Notes under the pieces: generated by a model
The model's input: the letters and a program-made list of their open reading frames with translations, nothing else
What the model was told of the DNA's origin: nothing
The model's database searches: none
Origin: SZUA-444 sp965226565
GTDB taxonomy: Bacteria; Bacillota; Clostridia; Oscillospirales; Ruminococcaceae
Direction: 5' to 3'
Assembly: GCA_965226565.1 (NCBI GenBank)
Contig: CBDDDI010000004.1
Span: 689,686-753,685, forward strand
Length of the DNA stretch: 64,000 bases
Shown here: one piece after another, positions 18,560-27,228 of the stretch
Position numbering within the stretch: position 1 is the first letter of the stretch
Layout: every line of letters begins with the position of its first letter
Position numbers and translations under genes: made by a program

Positions 18560-19042
18560 ATGTTAACTATAAACATTATAGCTGTTGGAAAATTAAAAGA
18601 AAAATATTTAAAACAAGCTATTGATGAGTATTCTAAAAGACTTAAAACAATGTGCAAATTTGTGGTTGTTGAAATAAATGAATATAAAATTTGTGATAAT
18701 CCTTCTAAAAAAGATATAGATAAAGCTTTAGAAATGGAAATGAAAACAATATCATCTTATTTAAATAAAGCGTCATATAATATTGCGATGTGTATTGAAG
18801 GCAAAAAATTATCTAGCACAGATCTTGCAGATGTTTTTGAAAAAGTAGCTGTTAATGGCAAAAGTACTATTAATTTTATTATTGGAAGTTCACATGGTAT
18901 TTATGATGAACTAAAAAAATATTGTGATCTTAAATTATCAATGTCTGATATGACTTTTCCTCATCAATTAGCTAGAGTGATGTTGACTGAGCAAATTTAT
19001 AGAGCTTTGTCTATAAACAATAATACAAAATATCATAAATAA
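18560..19042 (+). CDS. rlmH: 23S rRNA (pseudouridine1915-N3)-methyltransferase RlmH
   Basis: SPOUT methyltransferase acting on helix 69 of 23S rRNA in assembled ribosomes. 160 aa, the family's standard length. It begins INIIAVGKLKEKYL and ends with the knot region FIIGSSHGIYDE, SMSDMTFPHQLARVMLTEQIYRA and the invariant terminal KYHK. It lies 15 bp after the WalJ-like gene, an association seen widely in Firmicutes (yycJ and yydA). Confidence 0.96.
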   Translation: MLTINIIAVGKLKEKYLKQAIDEYSKRLKTMCKFVVVEINEYKICDNPSKKDIDKALEMEMKTISSYLNKASYNIAMCIEGKKLSSTDLADVFEKVAVNGKSTINFIIGSSHGIYDELKKYCDLKLSMSDMTFPHQLARVMLTEQIYRALSINNNTKYHK

Positions 19043-19043
19043 C

Positions 19044-19076
19044 AAAAACCTTACTATATTTGATAGTAAGGTTTTT
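19044..19076. terminator. Bidirectional terminator between rlmH and PrsA-like gene
   Basis: Fourteen-base perfect stem AAAAACCTTACTAT / ATAGTAAGGTTTTT with a five-base loop. It carries T runs on both strands and serves the convergent genes on either side. Confidence 0.92.
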
Positions 19077-19095
19077 TAATATTATTTAATTTTAA

Positions 19096-20184
19096 TTACT
19101 TAGTTTTTTTGTTATCTTTTTCTGCATTTTTTTGAACTTTTTTAATATATTTTTCAGGAAGGTATCTTTTATAAGCATCATCATTTTTAACTACAGAATA
19201 ATCTTTATGCCACTCAGTGATTTTTTTAGAAAATTCATCACCTTTAAGAGAGAAAAGAGCAGTTGGTTTTAAATCATTTTTAAGATCTTCTCTTTTAAGA
19301 ATATCTAAATTTTGAACAACATAATATTGAGCAGTACCTTTAATAAAGGAATATTTATTTGCATCTTTAAGTTTAAGAATTTCTTCAACAACAGGTGTTT
19401 CTAAATAATAATAACCTTCATACACTACAGCTTCATTTCTAAATTCATCGGTATTTTCTTCTGTATCTTGGTTAGGAGATAAAGATTTATAATAATCATC
19501 AATTAAAGTATCAATATTTTTGGCTTTTGCTTCTAAATCTTTAATTGTCTTTTTAGCTTCGTCAACAACTTTTTCTTTGCCAGCATCATCAAGTTCTTTG
19601 CCGTCTTTATCTGTTATAGTAAAAGGTAATATTTTAACACGTTTATAATTATCAGTAATATTTTTATTAATATCATTTTCAGAAACTTCTTCTAAACCAT
19701 CTTTATAATAGTATTTTTTAAACAATAAATCAGATTTATAATTTGTAAGAATTATATTTTGAATAGATTTTTTACCTACACCGTTTTTTTCATAGGTATC
19801 AGAATTGTTTTTCCAATCTTCTTCAAATTTGTTTTCAACAATTTTTTGATCTTTTTCAGTAAGTTCAAGTTTAAGTTCATCAAATTTCTTATTAATAGCA
19901 ATAGATTCTCTACATTTATCAGTTGCAAAATCTTGAATATACTCATTTATAGTTTTATCATCAAGTTTTTTACTAAAAACTTTTTTCTCTGTAATTTTAT
20001 CATCATCTTTTTGCAATTTAGTAAAAGCATCTTGATAACCTTGGTTCATATAAAATAGGTATACTCCTGCGTTAACTTTTTCTTTATCAATTTTAGCTAT
20101 CCATGATGTATCAGCACAAGCAGATAATGAAACAGCAAGACTAGCTACGCAAATCATAGACAATAATTTCTTAAATTTAGACAT
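19096..20184 (-). CDS. PrsA/SurA-like lipoprotein, putative foldase
   Basis: 362 aa. A lipoprotein signal peptide ends LSAC with Cys23. The next 130 residues resemble the SurA_N/PrsA helical chaperone region (AKIDKEKVNAGVYLFYMNQGY). A segment starting VKILPFTITDKDG has the look of a degenerate parvulin strand, but the conserved rotamase residues are not evident. The C-terminal part is Lys-rich. Such proteins help fold secreted proteins at the outer membrane face. AGGAGG lies 8-9 bases before the ATG. Single-gene unit. Confidence 0.7.
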   Translation of the reverse strand: MSKFKKLLSMICVASLAVSLSACADTSWIAKIDKEKVNAGVYLFYMNQGYQDAFTKLQKDDDKITEKKVFSKKLDDKTINEYIQDFATDKCRESIAINKKFDELKLELTEKDQKIVENKFEEDWKNNSDTYEKNGVGKKSIQNIILTNYKSDLLFKKYYYKDGLEEVSENDINKNITDNYKRVKILPFTITDKDGKELDDAGKEKVVDEAKKTIKDLEAKAKNIDTLIDDYYKSLSPNQDTEENTDEFRNEAVVYEGYYYLETPVVEEILKLKDANKYSFIKGTAQYYVVQNLDILKREDLKNDLKPTALFSLKGDEFSKKITEWHKDYSVVKNDDAYKRYLPEKYIKKVQKNAEKDNKKTK

Positions 20185-20225
20185 TACATTTAATCCTCCT
20201 GAATTTTATATATAATAACTCTAAT

Positions 20226-20254
20226 ATTATAACTTATTTATGGTAAAAAGTCTA
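20226..20254 (-). promoter_or_regulatory. Promoter of PrsA-like gene
   Basis: On the minus strand: TAGACT, 17 bases, TATAAT. Transcription starts near 20218 and runs left. Confidence 0.45.
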
Positions 20255-20304
20255 TAGCTGTTTGACGATTATTACAAATTAAGACAATATTATGAACAAG
20301 ATGC

Positions 20305-20333
20305 TTGATTTTTGGAAGTTAAATTGATATAAT
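20305..20333 (+). promoter_or_regulatory. Sigma-A promoter of ktrB
   Basis: TTGATT (20305-20310), 17-base spacer, TATAAT (20328-20333). The start point near 20340 gives a leader of about 30 bases. Confidence 0.7.
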
Positions 20334-20369
20334 AAATTGTGATTGTTAAATAAATTAGGAGGTAGGAAA

Positions 20370-21737
20370 ATGCCAAAACTTAATAAGAAAAACAAGTCAA
20401 TTAATCCTGCCAGAACTATAGCTTTAAGTTTTATATTAGTTATTATTATTGGTACAATATTGCTTATGCTTCCTATATCTTCGAGAGATGGTACAGTAAC
20501 TGATGTTATAGATAGTCTTTTTACAGCAACTTCGGCAACTTGTGTAACAGGTTTAGTTGTTTTTGAAACATATCAACATTGGTCTTTTTTTGGACAAAGT
20601 GTAATTTTGTTAATGATACAAGTAGGTGGACTTGGAATTGTTACTTTTGTAACATTTTTTAACTTTGCTATTGGTCGTAAACTTGGTCTTAGAAGAATGC
20701 AGCTTGCTTCGGAATCAGTAAATTATGCTGGTTTTAATGATACTGGATATTTAATGAAAAATATTATTAAAATATCTTTAATAACAGAGCTTATTGGTGC
20801 ACTTGTTCTTATGACTGTTTTTGTCCCTCAATATGGTCCAAGAGGAGTTTTTAAAGCTATTTTTATATCTATATCAGCTTTTTGTAATGCTGGATTTGAT
20901 ATTTTAGGAGAAAAAACACCTTTTGTAAGTTTGATGGATTATTCTAGTGATCCTGTTGTGCTTGTGACGGTAATGCTGCTTATAATATGTGGTGGTGTTG
21001 GTTTTATAGTATGGCATGATTTAATAAACTATAGAAAAACTAAACATTTAGAATTGCATACTAAATTAGTGTTGTTAGTAACAGCAATGTTAGTAATTTC
21101 TGGAGCAGCAATAGTATTTGCTTTAGAATATAATAATTCTCTTACACTTGGAGAAATGAGTTTTGGTAATAAAGTATTAAATTCGTTTTTTCAATCTGTG
21201 ACATTTAGAACAGCAGGTTTTAATACTGTTGATATTGGATCATTTAATCCTATTACCAAAGTTTTTGCAATAATATTTATGTATATTGGAGCAGCGCCTG
21301 GATCAACAGGTGGAGGTATTAAAATTACAACAGTTGTTGTTATTGTTATGACAGTTGTGAGTGTTCTTAGAAATAAAAATGAAACTACAATTTTGAAGAG
21401 AAGAATTGATAAATCAACAATATATAAATCTCTTACTATTGTGATGCTTTCATTAACAGTAATTTCAATTTCAGCTATGAGTATTTATGTGTCAATTGGA
21501 AAAGCTGGAAATGCTTCTGCTGTAGATACATTATTTGAATGCGTTTCTGCATTTGCCACAGTTGGTCTTTCTGCAGGTGTCACATCTGTGATTACTTTGT
21601 TTGGTCAATTTGTGTTGATTTTCTTAATGTTCCTTGGTAGAGTAGGTCCAATTTCTGTTATATTGTTCTTGATTATTAATAGTGATGAGAAATCTAAAAA
21701 ACAAGTTATTCCAGAAGCAAAAATTATGGTTGGATAG
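20370..21737 (+). CDS. ktrB: Potassium uptake channel subunit KtrB/TrkH family
   Basis: Membrane subunit of a K+ (or K+/Na+) uptake system. ATG 20370 has AGGAGGT upstream; the in-frame TTG at 20343 precedes that site and is rejected. 455 aa with eight or more hydrophobic helices and four pore loops carrying the family filter regions: TATSATCVTGL, SAFCNAGFD, TFRTAGFNT and SAFATVGLSAG. GAAPGSTGGGIK is the conserved gating/structure segment. The NAD/ATP-binding regulatory subunit KtrA is not adjacent and must be elsewhere. It is followed by the Phe T-box. Confidence 0.93.
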   Translation: MPKLNKKNKSINPARTIALSFILVIIIGTILLMLPISSRDGTVTDVIDSLFTATSATCVTGLVVFETYQHWSFFGQSVILLMIQVGGLGIVTFVTFFNFAIGRKLGLRRMQLASESVNYAGFNDTGYLMKNIIKISLITELIGALVLMTVFVPQYGPRGVFKAIFISISAFCNAGFDILGEKTPFVSLMDYSSDPVVLVTVMLLIICGGVGFIVWHDLINYRKTKHLELHTKLVLLVTAMLVISGAAIVFALEYNNSLTLGEMSFGNKVLNSFFQSVTFRTAGFNTVDIGSFNPITKVFAIIFMYIGAAPGSTGGGIKITTVVVIVMTVVSVLRNKNETTILKRRIDKSTIYKSLTIVMLSLTVISISAMSIYVSIGKAGNASAVDTLFECVSAFATVGLSAGVTSVITLFGQFVLIFLMFLGRVGPISVILFLIINSDEKSKKQVIPEAKIMVG

Positions 21738-21757
21738 TAATAATTATTTATAATATA

Positions 21758-21786
21758 TTGCAATTTTAAAATTAATATGATATACT
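21758..21786 (+). promoter_or_regulatory. Sigma-A promoter of pheST T-box transcript
   Basis: TTGCAA (21758-21763), 17 bases, TATACT (21781-21786). Start near 21793, immediately before the T-box Stem I. Confidence 0.65.
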
Positions 21787-21799
21787 TTTTTTAAACATT

Positions 21800-22034
21800 A
21801 AGACTGAGAGAGTAGTTGTTAGAAATTTTTTCAGAGAGCAAAAGTCATAGTCTGAAAGCTTTTGTATAAATTATAATAATGAAGTTCACTCACGAGTGGT
21901 TTTGCTGAAGATTTTTTTGTAAGCTAAAACGTAAATCTGCGTTAAAGATGCGGGCATAATAAAAGTGCCTTTAAAATTAACTTGGGTGGTTATAAACAAG
22001 CAATGCCTTGTCCTGATTTAGGGCAAGGTTTTTT
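21800..22034 (+). ncRNA. T-box leader (tRNA-Phe) upstream of pheS-pheT
   Basis: T-box riboswitch responding to uncharged tRNA-Phe. GAGAGAG lies near the 5' end. The specifier is TTC (Phe) at 21885-21887 in the context AATGAAG-TTC-A, matching the Cys T-box at 13.1 kb base for base around a different codon. The T-box core TTGGGTGGTTATAAAC is at 21982-21997; TGGT (21987-21990) can pair with a tRNA ending ACCA, as tRNA-Phe does. Terminator at the 3' end. It fills most of the 353-bp gap between ktrB and pheS. Confidence 0.9.
22005..22034 (+). terminator. T-box terminator hairpin before pheS
   Basis: Stem CCTTGTCC / GGGCAAGG around TGATTTA, followed by six T; the conditional terminator of the Phe T-box. 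Confidence 0.88.
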
Positions 22035-22090
22035 ATTATTTATGTAAAAAATATTTATCTTTATAAGATATTTTGGAAAAGGAGTTTTAT

Positions 22091-23110
22091 ATGAAACAGG
22101 CATTAGAAAATATTAAAATTAGTGCAATATCTGCAATTGAAAAATGCCAAGAAGCTAAAGAACTTGAAGATTTAAGAGTTAAGTATCTTGGAAAAAAAGG
22201 TGAGCTTACTGCGATTTTAAAACAAATGGGTAAATTGTCAGCAGAAGAAAGACCTTTGATGGGACAATTAGCTAATAGTGTTCGTGCTGAAATTGAGACA
22301 AAGATTTCAGAAACAAGCAAAAAAATAGAAGAAATTGCTTTGCAAAAAGCTTTAGAAAATGAATATATTGATGTTACTCTTCCTGGAAAAGATGCTAAAG
22401 TAGGAAAATTACATCCACTTAATGCAGTTCTTGAAGAAATCAAAGATATATTTACAGGAATGGGATTTGATATTGCTGAAGGACCTGAAGTTGAATATGA
22501 TTACTATAATTTTGAGGCATTGAATTTACCAGCAGATCATCCAGCGAGAGATACACAAGATACTTTTTATATAAAAGATAATATTTTATTAAGAACTCAA
22601 ACTTCACCAGTTCAAGTAAGAGTAATGGAAAAACAAAAACCTCCAATTAGAATTATTTGTCCAGGTAGAGTATTCCGTTCTGATGCTGTTGATGCAACTC
22701 ATTCTCCACTTTTCCATCAAGTTGAAGGACTTGTTGTTGACAAAGGAATAACAATGGCTGATTTAAAAGGTACACTTGAATTTGTTATGAAAAGACTTTA
22801 TGGAGAAGAAGCAAAAATAAGACTTCGTCCTCATCATTTTCCTTTTACTGAACCTTCTGCTGAAGTTGATGTTATGTGTTTTAATTGTCATGGTGAAGGT
22901 TGTAGAATGTGTAAAGGTGAAGGATATATTGAACTTCTTGGTGCTGGAATGGTTCATCCTAAAGTGCTTGAAAATTGTGGTATTGATCCAAATGAATATT
23001 CAGGATTCGCTTTTGGTTTAGGTTTAGAACGTATTGTTATGAGAAGATATGGAATAACTGATATGCGTTTGTTATTTGAAAATGATTTAAGATTTTTAAA
23101 CCAATTTTAA
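22091..23110 (+). CDS. pheS: Phenylalanyl-tRNA synthetase alpha subunit
   Basis: Catalytic subunit of the heterotetrameric class II synthetase. ATG 22091 follows AAAAGGAG with 6 bases spacing; the TTG at 22073 lies before this site. 339 aa. N-terminal coiled coil (residues 1-90), then class II motif 1 near GPEVEYDYYNFEALN, motif 2 in RIICPGRVFRSDAVDATH and motif 3 in GFAFGLGLERIVMRRYG. Phe-pocket residues around TSPVQVR and the FHQVEG segment are present. Confidence 0.96.
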   Translation: MKQALENIKISAISAIEKCQEAKELEDLRVKYLGKKGELTAILKQMGKLSAEERPLMGQLANSVRAEIETKISETSKKIEEIALQKALENEYIDVTLPGKDAKVGKLHPLNAVLEEIKDIFTGMGFDIAEGPEVEYDYYNFEALNLPADHPARDTQDTFYIKDNILLRTQTSPVQVRVMEKQKPPIRIICPGRVFRSDAVDATHSPLFHQVEGLVVDKGITMADLKGTLEFVMKRLYGEEAKIRLRPHHFPFTEPSAEVDVMCFNCHGEGCRMCKGEGYIELLGAGMVHPKVLENCGIDPNEYSGFAFGLGLERIVMRRYGITDMRLLFENDLRFLNQF

Positions 23111-23146
23111 TTATTATGAATATTAATTATGAATTTTAATTTTATA

Positions 23147-23161
23147 CCACTTTTAAAGTGG
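23147..23161 (+). other. Small hairpin between pheS and pheT
   Basis: Six-base stem CCACTT / AAGTGG with a three-base loop, followed by AGATTTTTT. It resembles a weak terminator and could lower pheT transcription relative to pheS, or be a processing site. Confidence 0.45.
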
Positions 23162-23183
23162 AGATTTTTTGGAGGTAAAATAC

Positions 23184-25592
23184 ATGAATTTATCAATGAA
23201 ATGGCTTTCTGATTATATTGATGTTGATTGTGATATAAAAGATTTTGTTGCTGGAATGACTATGTCTGGCTCAAAAGTAGAAGGTTATGAAGAAGAAAGT
23301 GAAAATATAAGTAATGTTGTTGTAGGAAAAATTTTAGAAATTGCTAATCATGAAAATGCTGATTCTTTATTTGTTTGTCAAGTTGAAGTTGGCAAAGAAA
23401 GTCCTATACAAATTGTTACTAATGCTAAAAATGTTAAGGTTGGAGATTTTGTTCCTGTTGCTTTGGATGGAGCTACTTTACCTGATGGTAAAATTAAAAA
23501 AGGTAAACTTCGTGGAGTTGAAAGCTTTGGAATGTTTTGTGGACTTGAAACTTTAGGTTTGACTTTAAATGATTTTCCTTATGCTGATAAAGATGGCGTT
23601 TTAGTTATTGAAACTGAACAAGATTATGAAGAAATTATTATTGGACAAGATATTAAAGAAGCTTTGGCTATTAATGATACATCTGTTGAATTTGAAATTA
23701 CTTCAAATAGACCTGATTGTTTGTCTGTAATTGGTCTTGCAAGAGAAGCTTATGCTACTTTTAATAAACCTCTTGATTTAAGAGAACCAAAATTTAATTC
23801 AAATTCTGAAAATGTTTCAGATTATATTTCTGTTGATGTTCAAAATAAAGAGCTTTGCTGTAGATATATGGCTGGCATTGTTAAAAATGTTAAAATTGGA
23901 CCTTCTCCAAGATGGATTAGAGAAAGACTTCGTGCTAGTGGAGTTAGACCAATTAATAATTTTGTTGATATTACTAATTTCGTTATGCTTGAATATGGTC
24001 ATCCTATGCATGCTTTTGATATGAAATATGTTGAGGATAATAATATTGTTGTTAGAAATGCGAAAAATGATGAGAAAATTACAACTTTAGATGGTATTGA
24101 AAGAACTCTATCTGATGAAATGCTTGTTATTGCTGATGGCAAAAAACCTATTGCTGTTGCTGGAGTTATGGGCGGAGAATATTCTGGAATAATGGATGAT
24201 ACTACTACTGTTGTTTTTGAGGCAGCTTGTTTTAATGGAGCAAGTGTTAGAAAAACTGCTAAAAAACTTGGTATGAGAACAGATTCATCTGCTAGATTTG
24301 AAAAAGGTCTTGATGCACAAAATGCACATGCTGCTTTAATGAGAGCTTTTGAACTTGTTGAAATACTTGGTTGTGGCGAAATTGTTGGCAATGTTATTGA
24401 TATTGATAATTCTGATAAAACATTAAAAAGTGTTGAATTTGATTATGAATGGACTAATAAATTTCTTGGAACTAATATTCCTGAAAATGACCAAATTGAG
24501 TATTTGAATAGATTAGGATTTGTTGTTGAAGATGGAAAAGTTATTTATCCATCTGTTAGAATTGATATTGAATGTAAACAAGATGTTGCAGAAGAAGTTG
24601 CTAGAATTTATGGGTATAATAATATAAATTCTACACATATTAAAGGTATTGCTCAAGCAAAATTGACTGATGAGCAAATTTTTGAAAACAAAATTCAAAA
24701 TTCTATGGTTTCACTTGGATATAATCAAATTTTGACTTATTCATTTACAACACCAAAACATTTTGATAAAATTAATCTTCCAAAAGACAGTGTTTTAAGA
24801 AATGCAGTTAAAATTATGAATCCACTTGGCGAAGATACAAGTGTTATGAGAACAACTGCTATTCCATCAATGCTTGAGATTTTATCAAGAAACTATAATT
24901 TTAGAAATGAAACTGCAAACCTTTTTGAAATATCAACTGAATATCATAAAAAATCTGAAAATGAGCTTCCTGATGAGCCAAAAATGCTTGTTGTTGGAGC
25001 TTATGGAGAAGATTATGATTTCTTTAATATAAAAGGTGATGTTGTAAAATTACTTGAAGTTTTGAAAATTTCTGATTATGAAATAATGCCATTTAGTGAT
25101 AAATACACAGTTAGTGATGCTAGTGCTTTTCATACTGGTAGACGTGCTGTTATTATTAAAGATGATGAAGTTATTGGTTATCTTGGTGAAATACATCCAG
25201 TAGTTTTGAAAAACTATGAAATTGGCACAAGAGCATATGTTGCTAAAATTAGTTTGCCTAAAATGATGGAAGTTAGAAATAATAATAATATTTCTTATAA
25301 ACCTTTACCAAAATTTCCTGCCACAACTAGAGATCTAAGTTTGATTTGTGATGAAAAATTACCTGTGGCTGAAATTGAAAAAGCAATCAAAAAAGGTTGT
25401 GGAAAAATTCTTGAAAATATTAAACTTTTTGATGTTTATCAAGGTAAACAAATTGAAGATGGTAAGAAGAGTATTGCTTATACAATAGTGATGAGATCAC
25501 ATGATTCTACTTTAACTGATGAACAAGCTGATAAGGCTATATCAAAAGTATTAACAAATCTTCAAAAAATAAATGTTTCTATAAGACAATAA
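23184..25592 (+). CDS. pheT: Phenylalanyl-tRNA synthetase beta subunit
   Basis: Structural, tRNA-binding and editing subunit. ATG 23184 has GGAGG eight bases upstream. 802 aa, full length. It begins MNLSMKWLSDYIDVD, followed by a tRNA-binding EMAP-like domain (about residues 40-150, VGKILEIANHENAD), the B3/B4 editing domain (ITSNRPDCLSVIGLAREAYA; GHPMHAFDM), the B5 domain and a C-terminal ferredoxin-fold anticodon-binding domain (KFPATTRDLSLICDE). Operon partner of pheS. Confidence 0.96.
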   Translation: MNLSMKWLSDYIDVDCDIKDFVAGMTMSGSKVEGYEEESENISNVVVGKILEIANHENADSLFVCQVEVGKESPIQIVTNAKNVKVGDFVPVALDGATLPDGKIKKGKLRGVESFGMFCGLETLGLTLNDFPYADKDGVLVIETEQDYEEIIIGQDIKEALAINDTSVEFEITSNRPDCLSVIGLAREAYATFNKPLDLREPKFNSNSENVSDYISVDVQNKELCCRYMAGIVKNVKIGPSPRWIRERLRASGVRPINNFVDITNFVMLEYGHPMHAFDMKYVEDNNIVVRNAKNDEKITTLDGIERTLSDEMLVIADGKKPIAVAGVMGGEYSGIMDDTTTVVFEAACFNGASVRKTAKKLGMRTDSSARFEKGLDAQNAHAALMRAFELVEILGCGEIVGNVIDIDNSDKTLKSVEFDYEWTNKFLGTNIPENDQIEYLNRLGFVVEDGKVIYPSVRIDIECKQDVAEEVARIYGYNNINSTHIKGIAQAKLTDEQIFENKIQNSMVSLGYNQILTYSFTTPKHFDKINLPKDSVLRNAVKIMNPLGEDTSVMRTTAIPSMLEILSRNYNFRNETANLFEISTEYHKKSENELPDEPKMLVVGAYGEDYDFFNIKGDVVKLLEVLKISDYEIMPFSDKYTVSDASAFHTGRRAVIIKDDEVIGYLGEIHPVVLKNYEIGTRAYVAKISLPKMMEVRNNNNISYKPLPKFPATTRDLSLICDEKLPVAEIEKAIKKGCGKILENIKLFDVYQGKQIEDGKKSIAYTIVMRSHDSTLTDEQADKAISKVLTNLQKINVSIRQ

Positions 25593-25607
25593 AAGCAATA
25601 AATACTA

Positions 25608-25636
25608 TTGATATGTAAATAAAATTCATGTATAAT
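25608..25636 (+). promoter_or_regulatory. Sigma-A promoter of ireB
   Basis: TTGATA (25608-25613), 17 bases, TATAAT (25631-25636); start near 25643, about 23 bases before the ATG. Confidence 0.75.
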
Positions 25637-25665
25637 GTAATTATAAAGTAAAAGGAGGAAAGAAT

Positions 25666-25911
25666 ATGCATGACCAAACAATGACGTTTTGTGTTAAAGA
25701 GGATAAGGAAAAAGAGCTTAAAAAGACATTGCTTTCTATTTATGATTCTCTAAGAGAGAAAGGTTATAATCCTATAAATCAAATTGTTGGTTATATTCTT
25801 TCTGAGGATCCGACATACATAACAACGTATAATAATGCACGAAGTTTAATACGTCATATAGATAGAGATGAGCTTTTACAAGTTCTTGTACAATCTTATC
25901 TAGGAGAATAA
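25666..25911 (+). CDS. ireB: IreB/UPF0297 family regulatory phosphoprotein
   Basis: 81 aa, the normal size for this family. IreB is a small dimeric protein phosphorylated on N-terminal Thr residues by the PASTA kinase IreK in enterococci and affects cell-envelope stress. Here candidate Thr residues are in QTMTF (positions 5 and 7). Family features are GYNPINQIVGYILSEDPTYIT and ARSLIRHIDRDELL. AAGGAGG precedes the ATG. In many Firmicutes it heads a cluster with ruvX and a DUF1292 gene after alaS; here it stands alone between its own promoter and terminator. Confidence 0.92.
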   Translation: MHDQTMTFCVKEDKEKELKKTLLSIYDSLREKGYNPINQIVGYILSEDPTYITTYNNARSLIRHIDRDELLQVLVQSYLGE

Positions 25912-25917
25912 TTTAAG

Positions 25918-25947
25918 AGAATGTGGATTTTTTCACATTCTTTTTTA
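25918..25947 (+). terminator. Terminator of ireB
   Basis: Eight-base stem AGAATGTG / CACATTCT around GATTTTTT, then a T run. Confidence 0.9.
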
Positions 25948-26188
25948 TTTTAAAATAATGAAAATTTTAATTTTTTTATACAATTAAGTAAGATATTTCT
26001 AAGCAAAAATAATGGATTATTAATTTTTTTCAACATATGTTATTAGTGATGTTAAAAAACTGACTAAAAATTTTATTTTATAAAATTTGTGGTTATGTAA
26101 TCACTCTAATTTACCTTAAATAAAGTCTAAATACAATGGGAATTATAATATTGTAAACAAAAAATATTATAAAGAAAGAAGGAATTGT

Positions 26189-27073
26189 ATGAAAAAGACT
26201 TTATGTGTTTTGTGTCTTAGTTTTGTGGTAAGTACATTTTTTTCAAAAAGTGCACAGAGTAAAGATTTAATGGTAAATCAAAATTTAAATAATGCTTCGT
26301 CACCTTTTTTAGAAGATGAAAATATTAATGCTACAGAAGAAAAGAAAAATAGTGTTTCACAAAAACTTTCTGATGCTGAGATGGTAAAACTAAATACCAC
26401 AAAAGCGGGTTATGGACAAGGTGTAAGATTTGACGATAAAAATAGACCATTTGGAGCATTAGATTTTAATGCAGAATTTTTAAAGTATAATAGTTTTGCA
26501 ATTCAAAATACTGAAGAAAAAGTTATATGTTTGACTTTTGACCAAGGTTATGAAAATGGATATACTTCAAAAATACTTGATGTGTTAAAAGAAAAAGGTG
26601 TAAAAGCTACATTTTTTATTGTTGAAAGTTATGAAAAGACCAATGAGGATTTGATAAAAAGAATGATTAGCGAAGGACATGTTATAGGAAATCATTCTTG
26701 TAATCATTATTCTATGCCAACTTTGGATATTAATACGTGTAAAAAAGAAATTTCCAATTTGCATGATAAAATAAAAACCAAATACGATTATACTATGGAG
26801 TTGTTTAGACCACCAATGGGAGAATTTTCTCAACAATCTTTAGCAGTAACTCAATCTTGTGGATATAAAACAGTTATGTGGAGTTATGCTTATGCTGATT
26901 GGGATGTGAAAAAACAAATGGCACCTACAACTGCTCTTAATAAACTTAAAAAATCACTTCATCCAGGTGCAATTTATTTGCTTCACTCAGTTTCAGCAAC
27001 TAATGCAGAGGTTTTAGGAGAATTTATAGACTATGCTTTAGAAAATAAATATGAATTTAGCACTCCAGAATAA
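26189..27073 (+). CDS. pdaA: PdaA-like polysaccharide deacetylase
   Basis: 294 aa exported enzyme with a signal peptide (about residues 1-24). The NodB deacetylase domain has TFDQGYENGYTSK with Asp118, the metal pair His169 and His173 in GNHSCNH, the RPPMGEFS motif and the late His in LLHSVS. The residue after the first Asp is Gln119 rather than Asp; PdaA proteins also depart from the common TFDDG form here. PdaA de-N-acetylates muramic acid on the way to muramic-delta-lactam in spore cortex, which fits this spore former. GAAGGAA precedes the ATG. No clear sporulation sigma-factor promoter was recognised in the upstream 240 bp, which include an AT-rich 8-base inverted repeat at 26068-26088. 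Confidence 0.85.
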   Translation: MKKTLCVLCLSFVVSTFFSKSAQSKDLMVNQNLNNASSPFLEDENINATEEKKNSVSQKLSDAEMVKLNTTKAGYGQGVRFDDKNRPFGALDFNAEFLKYNSFAIQNTEEKVICLTFDQGYENGYTSKILDVLKEKGVKATFFIVESYEKTNEDLIKRMISEGHVIGNHSCNHYSMPTLDINTCKKEISNLHDKIKTKYDYTMELFRPPMGEFSQQSLAVTQSCGYKTVMWSYAYADWDVKKQMAPTTALNKLKKSLHPGAIYLLHSVSATNAEVLGEFIDYALENKYEFSTPE

Positions 27074-27086
27074 ATAATTATTTATA

Positions 27087-27115
27087 GAAAAACGCTTTTT
27101 ATAAGGCGTTTTTCT
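27087..27115 (+). terminator. Terminator of pdaA
   Basis: Stem GAAAAACGC / GCGTTTTTC around TTTTTATAAG, followed by T-rich sequence. Confidence 0.85.
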
Positions 27116-27162
27116 ATTTTAGGTTAATATAATATAGAATATTTTGATATAAGATAAATTAA

Positions 27163-27190
27163 TTGACAAAAAAATTTTATATGTTATAAT
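27163..27190 (+). promoter_or_regulatory. Consensus sigma-A promoter
   Basis: Perfect TTGACA (27163-27168), 16 bases, perfect TATAAT (27185-27190). It drives the large unrecognised exported protein; start near 27197. Confidence 0.8.
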
Positions 27191-27228
27191 AAATAACATA
27201 TGATTCAAAAGATGTGAAAGGTGATGTT

